Shown here piece by piece: positions 1 through 7,018 of a DNA stretch of 18,516 nucleotides (position 1 is its first letter; each line of letters opens with the position of its first letter). The notes beneath the pieces were generated by a model. The model worked only from the letters and a program-made list of their open reading frames with translations. It had not been told where the DNA came from and made no database searches. A program made the translations under genes and the position numbers. The stretch is from Bin22 sp034428635 (GTDB lineage: Bacteria > Chloroflexota > Dehalococcoidia > Lucifugimonadales > UBA3495): the NCBI GenBank assembly GCA_034428635.1, contig DAOUHR010000103.1:1-18516 (forward strand), in the 5' to 3' direction.

Positions 1-490
1 GGTCGGTCCAGCACTTGACTATCAGGTCGTGGGCCTCCTCAAACCTGTCCCGGTTTTCCGTGGGGCTGATACCGGCGTGAAGGGTTTCCACGGCGGTGCC
101 TCGCACGAACCCCGAAATGATTCGGCCGCCGGAAATGCAGTCCAGCATGGCGATTTCCTCGGCCATTTTCACCGGGTCGTTCAGGGCAATCACGTTGCCC
201 AGCATGGCGATTTTGACCCGCTTGGTCACCTTGGCGATGACGGCGGCGTCCACGTTGACCGACGGCTTCATGCACCAGTAGGACGAGTGGTGCTCGTTGG
301 ACATGATGCCGTCAAAACCCACCTCGTCGGCCAGGGCGTACTGGTCGTGGTAGTTGTTGTAAAGAGCGTGGGCCTTTTCCGGGTCGAAGTAGGTGTTAGG
401 GAAGTGCATGCGCCCGGATTCGTAGCCGGCCAGGTCATCATCGGTTACGTGGCCATAGGGCTGTTCAGAGAACCAGAAAACTTCCGTCAT
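1..490 (-). CDS. LLM-class flavin-dependent oxidoreductase (luciferase-like), C-terminus cut by window edge
   Basis: An open frame runs from an ATG at 490 off the left edge, giving 163 N-terminal residues of a protein normally about 340-400 long. The visible part matches the luciferase-like monooxygenase fold. It has an early strand and helix, NEHH at residues 65-68, then a strand (VKIAMLGNVIALNDP) followed by KMAEEIAMLDCISGGRI at 98-114, the classic LLM signature, and FVRG at 118-121. These enzymes use FMNH2 or F420H2 to oxidise small organic substrates in the cytoplasm. The substrate cannot be read from this fragment. The start is supported by AGGAGA about 5 bases upstream. An alpha/beta hydrolase ends 62 bases upstream on the same strand with no clear terminator between, so the two may be co-transcribed as a catabolic pair. 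Family call is firm; the exact enzyme is unknown. Confidence 0.88.
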   Translation of the reverse strand, partial: MTEVFWFSEQPYGHVTDDDLAGYESGRMHFPNTYFDPEKAHALYNNYHDQYALADEVGFDGIMSNEHHSSYWCMKPSVNVDAAVIAKVTKRVKIAMLGNVIALNDPVKMAEEIAMLDCISGGRIISGFVRGTAVETLHAGISPTENRDRFEEAHDLIVKCWTD

Positions 491-552
491 TTCTCTCTCC
501 TATTCTTGCTGATTGGCTGCGGCAACGGGAGCGCTCGGTGAAGCAGGAACCC

Positions 553-1347
553 CTATAAGCCAGACAGGAATGCGTTGACTGCCACGAGAAATTCGGAGGG
601 CTTTTCCAGGGCAGGGGAGTGGCCGCAGTTTTCGATAACCTTGAGTTGGGCATTGGGCATGGTCGCCTCGAATAGTTCGCCGCATTCCAGGGGAATAATG
701 GCGTCCTGCCGACCCCACACCAGCAGGGTAGGGGTATCAACCCTGCCCAGGTAGAAGGGCAGGCTGGGGTTATGCAGGTAGGGACGCCAGCACAGGCGGG
801 ATGCCATTTCCTGATTGGAGTGGGCTACAAGCTGTTCGTCGGCAGTGGGCTCTCGTTCGTAGTCCTCCCGGTTTGGGACCTGGGAAATATCGTGGAAGCG
901 CTGGCTCATGCGTGTCTGGGCAGAAACCATGAAGATCTCGGCTATGTCGCCCTTTTCGGGCTTGATACCTGCAGCCCCCACCAAGATTAGTGCTTTGAGA
1001 TTGTAGCGGCACATTGCAGCCATTTCCGCCGCAACCCAGCCGCCCATGGAAGAACCCATCAGCACATAGTCCTTCAAACTCAGGGCTTCAACCATTGCCT
1101 GGTTGAAGTGACAAAGGTCGGTGATGGTGTAGAGCCAGTCGGGACGTTCGGTGCCGTTAAAACCGGCCTGGGACGGGACATAGACGGTATAGGTCTTGGC
1201 AAGTTCTTCGTGGTAGGCCTGCCATCCGACATTGCCACCGGCGCCGTGCAGAAACAGCAGGGGCGGACCGCTTCCGCCGGAGAACATTTCAACCTGGGTT
1301 CCGGCAACGTCGATCATTGTGCGGTTGGAATTCTCTGTTGTCGTCAT
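553..1347 (-). CDS. Alpha/beta hydrolase
   Basis: This 264-residue protein has the usual length of a single-domain alpha/beta hydrolase. The oxyanion-hole motif HGAG is at residues 34-37. The nucleophile elbow GSSMG at 98-102 places the catalytic serine at Ser100. The acid is probably Asp215 in WGRQDAIIP and the base His243 in NCGHSP, so the triad is complete. No signal peptide is seen, so it should be cytoplasmic. The relatives include C-C bond hydrolases of meta-cleavage pathways, esterases and haloperoxidase-like enzymes, and the sequence does not choose between them. The ATG at 1347 has GGGAGG seven bases upstream. The downstream LLM oxidoreductase on the same strand suggests oxygenation and hydrolysis of a shared organic substrate; that is inference. 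Confidence 0.92.
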   Translation of the reverse strand: MTTTENSNRTMIDVAGTQVEMFSGGSGPPLLFLHGAGGNVGWQAYHEELAKTYTVYVPSQAGFNGTERPDWLYTITDLCHFNQAMVEALSLKDYVLMGSSMGGWVAAEMAAMCRYNLKALILVGAAGIKPEKGDIAEIFMVSAQTRMSQRFHDISQVPNREDYEREPTADEQLVAHSNQEMASRLCWRPYLHNPSLPFYLGRVDTPTLLVWGRQDAIIPLECGELFEATMPNAQLKVIENCGHSPALEKPSEFLVAVNAFLSGL

Positions 1348-1450
1348 AGGCAGCCTCCCTTACGGCTTATAGGGAATCGATTCAGCAATAACTTCGTGCC
1401 CAGCGATTTGGATTAGCTATTTATCAGGACGCGAAGTGCACGAAACAGGT

Positions 1451-1476
1451 TGCAACAGGTCTATTATGGTGCAACA
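1451..1476. repeat. TGCAACA direct repeat, operator-like
   Basis: TGCAACA occurs at 1451-1457 and again at 1470-1476, 19 bases apart, or nearly two helical turns. The first copy lies inside the perfect 8-base palindrome GTTGCAAC (1450-1457). It lies just downstream of the predicted hydrolase start site, where a repressor could block transcription. No regulator is encoded nearby in the window, so this is only a candidate site. Confidence 0.3.
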
Positions 1477-1498
1477 AATAGCCCTGATATCTGTCCGC

Positions 1499-1527
1499 AT
1501 TCTGTTACAAACCGCTGGGAGTGTCAA
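1499..1527 (-). promoter_or_regulatory. Putative sigma-70-type promoter for the alpha/beta hydrolase
   Basis: On the minus strand a perfect -35 TTGACA (1527-1522) is followed after 17 bases by CAGAAT (1504-1499), a 4/6 match to the -10 consensus. The start site would be near 1492, giving a leader of about 145 bases. Confidence 0.4.
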
Positions 1528-1616
1528 GGATATCGAGGGGTTGGACTACGGTGGAGCAACGCTGAGAACATATTGATTGAGCCAATTGGCACAGGGCGCT
1601 CAAGGTCAACTTCAGC

Positions 1617-1646
1617 TTGACGCTTATTGGGGGCCAATGCTAAAAT
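1617..1646 (+). promoter_or_regulatory. Putative sigma-70-type promoter for citrate synthase
   Basis: TTGACG at 1617-1622 and TAAAAT at 1641-1646 are separated by 18 bases. The start site would be near 1653, about 94 bases before the chosen ATG. An upstream in-frame TTG at 1627 falls inside this promoter, so it cannot be the translation start if the promoter is used. Confidence 0.5.
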
Positions 1647-1730
1647 CCCGCTACGAATTTGCCTAATTTTACATACGATTTATGAGTCCGGGACGTTCGC
1701 AATACACCGATTTCTGGTAAAGGAACGCTC

Positions 1731-1740
1731 GGAGGGAGGA
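1731..1740 (+). promoter_or_regulatory. Ribosome binding site deciding the citrate synthase start
   Basis: The purine run GGAGGGAGGA ends six bases before the ATG at 1747. It supports that ATG over the in-frame TTG at 1627. Confidence 0.75.
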
Positions 1741-1746
1741 TGGTTA

Positions 1747-2877
1747 ATGGCCCCGGAGATAATGAAGGGACTTAAGGACGTTTACCTGGACACCACCAAA
1801 TCCAGCTTCATTGACGGTTCGGTGGGAAAGCTCCTTTACCGGGGCTACAGCATACATGACCTGGCGGAACAATCTACCTTCGAAGAAGTGATCTACCTGT
1901 TGCTTTATGGCAAGCTGCCCAGTCAGCAGGAATTGACCGAATTCGACAACCTGCTCCGGGCCAACCGCCGTATTCCCGACCAGGTAATCCAGGTGCTGGA
2001 CCTGATCAAAGACAGCCATCCCATGGATGCCCTGCGCACCGGCCTCTCCGCCCTGTCCGCCTTTGAGCCTGAAGTCAATGACAACTCGGTGGAAGCCACT
2101 ATTCGCAAGGGCATCCGGCTAACAGCCATGGGCCCGACCATAGTTGCCGCCCACCACCGCTTGCGCCAGGGCCTGGAGCCGGTGGCCCCCAACCCGGACC
2201 TTAACCACGCGGGCAATTTCCTCTATATGCTCTTCAACGAAATGCCAGACGAGGAAACCACCCGGTTGCTGGACGTTGACTTCATTCTCCATGCCGAGCA
2301 CGGCGCCAACGCCTCCTCCTTCGGCGCCCGGGTTACGGCCTCCACTATCTCAGACCTGCACTCGGCCGTGGTCACCGGCGTGGGCACCCTCAAGGGACCG
2401 GCCCACGGCGGCGCCGCCGAGGAAGTGATGAAGATGGCCCTAGAAATCGGCCAGCCGGAGAACGCGGAGGAGTATTGCCGGGCCAGGCTGGAAAGCGGCG
2501 GACGCATTATGGGATTCGGCCACCGCGTATACCGCGCCGAGGACCCCCGGGCCCGTCACCTGCGGGAACGCGCTCGGGCCTTGAGTGAGAAGGTCGGCCA
2601 GCCGCACTGGTTCCAGATCCTCACCTACGTGGAAGAGGAAGCAATGGTGCCCTATCGCTCCCGGGGCATCCACGTCAACGTGGACTTCTTCGCCGGCTGC
2701 ATATACTACCTGCTGGGCATCACCGACGACCTGTTCATCTCCATCTTTGCCCTGGGCCGCATCCCCGGCTGGACACTGCAGTGCGTGGAGCAGTTCGATG
2801 ACAATATCCTGATCCGCCCCCTTCTGGAGTACACCGGCGATATGGACCTGGAGTACGTGCCCATAGGTCAACGCTGA
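1747..2877 (+). CDS. gltA: Citrate synthase
   Basis: The protein condenses oxaloacetate with acetyl-CoA at the entry of the TCA cycle. From the ATG at 1747 it is 376 residues, the length of the short bacterial/archaeal-type enzymes. The three catalytic residues are all present: His220 in GPAHGG, His259 in GFGHRVYR and Asp313 in NVDFF. The substrate-binding HAEHGANAS lies at 182-190, and the N-terminal YRGYSIHDLA is typical. The frame is open further up to a TTG at 1627, but that codon sits in the predicted promoter and the extra 40 residues look unlike the family, so I reject it. The gene appears to stand alone, with its own promoter and terminator. A 2-methylcitrate synthase (prpC) has a similar sequence, but no prp genes are nearby to support it. 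The gltA symbol is by function. Confidence 0.95.
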   Translation: MAPEIMKGLKDVYLDTTKSSFIDGSVGKLLYRGYSIHDLAEQSTFEEVIYLLLYGKLPSQQELTEFDNLLRANRRIPDQVIQVLDLIKDSHPMDALRTGLSALSAFEPEVNDNSVEATIRKGIRLTAMGPTIVAAHHRLRQGLEPVAPNPDLNHAGNFLYMLFNEMPDEETTRLLDVDFILHAEHGANASSFGARVTASTISDLHSAVVTGVGTLKGPAHGGAAEEVMKMALEIGQPENAEEYCRARLESGGRIMGFGHRVYRAEDPRARHLRERARALSEKVGQPHWFQILTYVEEEAMVPYRSRGIHVNVDFFAGCIYYLLGITDDLFISIFALGRIPGWTLQCVEQFDDNILIRPLLEYTGDMDLEYVPIGQR

Positions 2878-2907
2878 TTGACTCGCCTGGGCAATCAAGA
2901 TAATAGA

Positions 2908-2934
2908 ATGGGGCAGGCCATTTGCCTGCCCCAT
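2908..2934. terminator. Bidirectional intrinsic terminator between citrate synthase and the PPOX gene
   Basis: An 11-bp perfect stem (2908-2918 with 2924-2934) closes a CATTT loop between two convergent genes. On the minus strand the stem is followed by a T-rich TTCTATTATCTT, so it should work best for the PPOX gene. The plus-strand tail is weaker. Confidence 0.75.
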
Positions 2935-2968
2935 AATTGCTTTCAGTACTTGTCGCAGGACGCCACAA

Positions 2969-3481
2969 TCAGGCTTCTGACTCCAGTTGCTCCATCCTGT
3001 CGCGATGGACGCCCGCCCAATAGCCCGCCCACGTTTCCCGAGTTTCCTTTTCCGTAACTCCGGGCAGGTATGCGGGCGAGACCAACGGAAGGGCTCGTTC
3101 CACTCTCACCAGGACGTAGGCCCGGGCTGGCAAGCGCGTTTGGTGTACGCTTCGTCCCCCGTGCTCGTAGGCCTGAAAAATCTCCTCGTGCAGTTCCGGT
3201 TCCTTTTCCCTTTCCACGATATGCGCTGCGCCCTTGAACCGATACCCTTTGCGGGAAAACAGGTCGACCAGGTTGATCTCCACCGAAGGGTTGTGGCGCA
3301 GGTTATCCATCGTTACTGGAGAAGCCAGATCAGCAAACAGCAGGTGGTCGTCGTCCCACACAGCGGCGGTGCCTTTGGGGGAAAGGTTGGGAGTGCCGTC
3401 GGGGCACACAGTAGCCACGAATCCTATCCGCTGCTGCCGGACCACTCGCTTCATATCATCGGTAAGTATGCCCACTTTCAT
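2969..3481 (-). CDS. Pyridoxamine 5'-phosphate oxidase family (FMN-binding split barrel) protein
   Basis: This 170-residue protein has the split-barrel pattern of PPOX-like flavoproteins. Residues 19-41 (IGFVATVCPDGTPNLSPKG onward) form the first hairpin, with the family's usual turn at PDGTPN. LLFADLASPVTMDNLRHNPSVEINL at 47-71 is the strand-helix-strand typical of the FMN and dimer site. A basic FKGAAHI follows at 82-88. Such proteins bind FMN, F420 or haem and reduce or oxidise small molecules; they are usually dimers. True PdxH enzymes are longer and have a conserved C-terminal PxR-type segment that I do not see, so vitamin B6 synthesis is unlikely. The ATG has AAAGG about nine bases upstream. 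The gene is convergent with citrate synthase. The addAB-like genes end 96 bases upstream on the same strand. Its substrate is unknown. Confidence 0.85.
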   Translation of the reverse strand: MKVGILTDDMKRVVRQQRIGFVATVCPDGTPNLSPKGTAAVWDDDHLLFADLASPVTMDNLRHNPSVEINLVDLFSRKGYRFKGAAHIVEREKEPELHEEIFQAYEHGGRSVHQTRLPARAYVLVRVERALPLVSPAYLPGVTEKETRETWAGYWAGVHRDRMEQLESEA

Positions 3482-3577
3482 TGCTCAACCTTTTGATTCT
3501 CGAGATGGAATTGCAATTTCCGCCTGCCCGAATTCTGAATCCTGAACTCTCAGGCTGCGAGCCTGCCAAGTGCCAGG

Positions 3578-6500
3578 CTAAGCCAGTTCCTCCACTGCCC
3601 GCCTCTCGGCTTCTTCCACGGCTATTTCCAAGTCGGGCAACAGAACGTCCGTTTGTGCTTCCAGGTACAAGAAGCGCACTTCCTTGACTGGCCTTCCCGT
3701 AGCCTTGCCAACTGAGCAGGCATAAGCCCCGCCCTGCAGCCGGTACTTTTCGACGGCGTCTTCCACGCGATCTTCATCGACGGTATCGGTCTTGTAGTCT
3801 ACCACCACCAGGCCGTCGGCTTCTTCAAACAGCAAGTCGATGAAGCCGTGGAGAAAGCCGCCCTCAACCGGCGCGGCCACCGGCACCTCCCGCCACAGGC
3901 GTTGCGACGCCACCGCACGACGGACTATGTCACTGTTGACCGCAATCCGGGCCAGCCTGATGACGTCGTCAATGCGGTTGGGGATGCCCTCAGCGGTTGC
4001 CTGGGCCCTGGCCCGGTCCTCCAACCCTTCGCCGGTTGCCAGGTCGATGGACTGGAGCACTGCGTGGACGGCCCTTCCGACCTGCGTGCCGGCGCGGCCT
4101 CGACGCCAGGGTTCATCGCCCTGGCCCCATTCCTGCTCATCCTTCCGCTCTCTTTCCTGCCGTTCCCGCTGACCCAGGGCGGTGGCAGACGTGAACATTG
4201 GTTTCCCGCGGCTGGCTAACAATTCTTGCCGGCCTGCTATCCATTCGTCCCGAGCCTCAATTGAATGTTCCGGGCCGGAAGATAGTGGCGGGGCCGCATT
4301 TTCCTCGTCATTGGGGTCAGTTGCTGCCCACTGAGTCCCGCCCTTCAAGACAACCGTTTCCCATAGCTCCGGGTAGTCTGCCATGTGTCGGGATATGGCG
4401 TGGGCGGCAGTTTTGCCTCCCTTTTCCGGCCTCCTCAGGCTCAACACAAGGTGGTCCCGGGCGCGGGTGGCGGCAACATACATGAGGCGCACGTTTTCCG
4501 CTTCCGACATGCGCCTTTCCCTGCCCAACAGTTCATCATAGCCGCTCGTGGCGATGCGGTTGTTTTGGGACCCCAAGCCAACCTCCACGACACCCAGATG
4601 ACGGTCACACAGTGAGACTGGAGGTCTAAAGGTGTCGCTGGAGTTCAAACTCGTAAGAATAACCACTGGGAATTCCAAGCCCTTGGCCGAGTGCATGGTC
4701 ATCACCCGGACCGACTCCTCGTCCGACTCGGGTACCGGCGTTTCCGTAACCCGCACCTTATTGTTAACCTGATCTTCAATCCAGCCCAGGAAGGAACGCA
4801 GGGATTTGCCGCCGGCTTCAGCGTACTGGGCGGCGCGCTCCACCATGAACCGGTAACGACGCCATTGTTCCCTCATACGCGGGTGGGAGGTGGAACCCTC
4901 CAGCAGCATTCGGTCTCGGACAAACCGCTCAATCAGGGTGGAAGGCGACTCCCACATTCGCCGGTGGTGGAATTGCTTTAATGTCTCCAGTCCCTCGGCT
5001 ACCATCGGTTCGCCTTTACCTGGAGTTTCAGAAAGGTAGTCAAAGGTTCCGCCAGCCTCGTGGTGACGGAGCAGATCAACATCGCTGCAGCCAAAGGCGG
5101 GAGACCGGAGCGCCGCCACGGTGGCCACCCGGTCTGCCGGATTGTCAATCGCCCTCAGACAGTTAAGCAGGTCGCGTACTTCCTGGCTCTCAAAGATGAG
5201 TGAGGCGCTTTCCAGGCGGTAGGGAATATTGGCATTCTCCAGGGCGCGTTCCAGGGCGGGCAGAACTGTGCGGGCGCGGATGAGAATGCAGATATCTGAG
5301 TAACCCACGGGGGAGTAGGTTTCCTTGCCACCGGCGGCATTTGTGGCTTCCTGGTCCAGCTTCAACCACCCTTCGCTTACCATCTGGCGCAACAGGGCCG
5401 CTATTTCGGCCGCTTCCTGCTGGCGGATCGTCCCGACGGGGTCGGACTGCTCTTCGTTGCCCAGGGCCCACACCCTCGGCCCAACCGCGCTTTCCGTATC
5501 CGCAGACCAGCGATGGGCCATATTCACGTAATCCGCCTGCGCCCGGTCAGAGGGATCATCGTCACCAACCTGCCCAATCCACCTCTCAAACAGGTGGTTG
5601 ACCCAGGCCACTACCGGCTGCTGGGACCGGAAGTTCTGCACCAGATTAACTGTACGCCCGCCACCGGCCACCATGCGGTCCCTCAGGTGCAGCATCTGCT
5701 CTACGTCGGCCCGGCGGAAGCGGTAAATGGACTGTTTGGGGTCGCCCACCACGAACAGTTTGCCCTTTTCAGGCACGATAGACTGCCAGGTGGTTGGGCG
5801 GTCATCGTCAACCAATCCCTCCGCAGCCGATTCCGCCAGGAACATAGCGATTTCCGCCTGTATCGGGTCTGTATCCTGGGACTCGTCAATCATCAGGTGG
5901 GAAAAGCGGCGGCGGAAGTGGTCTCGGACGGTTATGTTATCCCGAAGCAGGTCCCTGGCCCACACCAGCAAATCTTGAAACTCGGCGCGGCCATCCCGCC
6001 GGCGCCGTTCCGCGGACTCCAGCACGAATTCCGTCAGGCTCCTCACCAGTACCGACAAAGCATGACGCCTTGCGTCCTCCAACTCCGCCGTTACCTCTTC
6101 CTGCAACTCCTTAAGCAGTTCTTTCAGAGCAGCGCAGGCGTTCTTTCCGCTGGCCGGATCTTTGCTCCAGTTACCCTGGCTGCCCCTTGTCGTGCTAATC
6201 GGCAAGAGCCGGGCAAGCTGCCGGAAATAGTTGAAACTTCCGGCCGGCGCATCTCCCAAGGCTTGGACAGCGACTCCCCGCAAGGTTACGTGGTCGTATA
6301 GCGGATCACCGGGGCCGTCATTGGAAAAATCCAGCAGACGTTCCGCCTCAGGCCACCGCTGAACGACTGCCATTCCTGATACGCCAGATGGCGGGGCGTC
6401 CGGTAAAGGGCCGGGTTTGGGCAAGTCGGCGTAGTTGCCGTGGAACTCCCGCGCCAATCTCTTCAGTTGATCCAGGGTTACGCCCTGGGTCAGCAGCATA

Positions 6501-7018
6501 GAAACAGACCCGCCGATGGGGGAATCGTTGCCGAGGTTCAGGTCAAGCCACACCTCCCAGGCTTCGTCAAAGGCCAGACCAGCTACTATTTCGTCGGAGG
6601 TCTCAAACCCCGCGGGCAGTCCCGCTTCCAGGGGCCGCTCGTGGAGCAGTTGGCCGGCAAAGGAATGGAGGGTGCGGATGTTGGCCTGGTCCAGGTCTGA
6701 AACTCCCTGGCCGCACAGTTCCCGTTCCAGATCCGGTCGGTCGGTATCGGCGGCAGCCTTTTCCAACTCCTGCCGCACCCGGTCCCGTAGTTCGGCGGCA
6801 GCCAGCTCGGTGAATGTGATGGCGGCAATGCGGTCCATAGTTGTCTTGCCGCTCACGACCAGGTTGACGATGCGCTGCACCAGGCTGGTGGTCTTGCCGG
6901 TGCCGGCGCTGGCCTCCACGAACAGGGTATCGTCCAGTTTCGTGGCTATGATCTGTCGTTCCTCTATATCAGAGGGTTCAAAAGGTGAAGCGAGCGTGTT
7001 CTGGGTCTGGCTGGTCAC
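3578..7018 (-). CDS. addA: UvrD/RecB-family helicase-nuclease, AddA-like subunit
   Basis: This 1146-residue protein should be the motor and one nuclease of an AddAB-type complex that unwinds and trims double-strand DNA ends for RecA-dependent repair. It has all superfamily 1A motifs: the Q motif near Gln22, Walker A ASAGTGKTT at 36-44 (Lys42), motif II DESQDTD at 378-384, motif III GDPKQSIYRFR at 425-435, motif IV NFRSQ at 462-466, motif V TMHSAKGLEFP at 774-784 and motif VI YVAATRARDH at 847-856. The C-terminal RecB-type nuclease has His985, Asp1061, Asp1074-Tyr-Lys1076 and Tyr1092/Gln1095, so it looks active. Motif II has Ser where many relatives have Phe or Ala. The start is GTG, directly after the stop of the AddB-like gene (TAAGTG), with GGAGGA just upstream, which implies translational coupling. 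RecB is an alternative name, but the partner is AddB-like. Confidence 0.92.
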   Translation of the reverse strand: MTSQTQNTLASPFEPSDIEERQIIATKLDDTLFVEASAGTGKTTSLVQRIVNLVVSGKTTMDRIAAITFTELAAAELRDRVRQELEKAAADTDRPDLERELCGQGVSDLDQANIRTLHSFAGQLLHERPLEAGLPAGFETSDEIVAGLAFDEAWEVWLDLNLGNDSPIGGSVSMLLTQGVTLDQLKRLAREFHGNYADLPKPGPLPDAPPSGVSGMAVVQRWPEAERLLDFSNDGPGDPLYDHVTLRGVAVQALGDAPAGSFNYFRQLARLLPISTTRGSQGNWSKDPASGKNACAALKELLKELQEEVTAELEDARRHALSVLVRSLTEFVLESAERRRRDGRAEFQDLLVWARDLLRDNITVRDHFRRRFSHLMIDESQDTDPIQAEIAMFLAESAAEGLVDDDRPTTWQSIVPEKGKLFVVGDPKQSIYRFRRADVEQMLHLRDRMVAGGGRTVNLVQNFRSQQPVVAWVNHLFERWIGQVGDDDPSDRAQADYVNMAHRWSADTESAVGPRVWALGNEEQSDPVGTIRQQEAAEIAALLRQMVSEGWLKLDQEATNAAGGKETYSPVGYSDICILIRARTVLPALERALENANIPYRLESASLIFESQEVRDLLNCLRAIDNPADRVATVAALRSPAFGCSDVDLLRHHEAGGTFDYLSETPGKGEPMVAEGLETLKQFHHRRMWESPSTLIERFVRDRMLLEGSTSHPRMREQWRRYRFMVERAAQYAEAGGKSLRSFLGWIEDQVNNKVRVTETPVPESDEESVRVMTMHSAKGLEFPVVILTSLNSSDTFRPPVSLCDRHLGVVEVGLGSQNNRIATSGYDELLGRERRMSEAENVRLMYVAATRARDHLVLSLRRPEKGGKTAAHAISRHMADYPELWETVVLKGGTQWAATDPNDEENAAPPLSSGPEHSIEARDEWIAGRQELLASRGKPMFTSATALGQRERQERERKDEQEWGQGDEPWRRGRAGTQVGRAVHAVLQSIDLATGEGLEDRARAQATAEGIPNRIDDVIRLARIAVNSDIVRRAVASQRLWREVPVAAPVEGGFLHGFIDLLFEEADGLVVVDYKTDTVDEDRVEDAVEKYRLQGGAYACSVGKATGRPVKEVRFLYLEAQTDVLLPDLEIAVEEAERRAVEELA

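Larger units (their letters stand above)
1348..1746. other. Divergent intergenic region between the hydrolase and citrate synthase
   Basis: This 399-base gap holds no gene. It contains one likely promoter for each direction and a short TGCAACA direct repeat, listed separately. The citrate synthase leader from about 1653 to 1746 shows no riboswitch or strong hairpin that I can recognise. Confidence 0.6.

Noticed and set aside
1627..1746. A 40-residue N-terminal extension of citrate synthase from a TTG
   Set aside because: The TTG lies in the predicted promoter, and a strong ribosome site precedes the ATG at 1747.
2969..3481. PdxH, the vitamin B6 oxidase, as identity of the split-barrel protein
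   Set aside because: The protein is short and I do not see the C-terminal substrate-binding segment of PdxH; it fits the broad PPOX-like family better.
3551..3565. The hairpin CAGGCT-GCG-AGCCTG after the AddA-like gene, as a terminator
   Set aside because: The stem is only six pairs and no T-run follows on the minus strand, so read-through into the PPOX gene seems possible.
5513..6301. A 262-codon plus-strand frame inside the AddA-like gene
   Set aside because: It is antisense to conserved helicase motifs II and III and has no ribosome site or domain.
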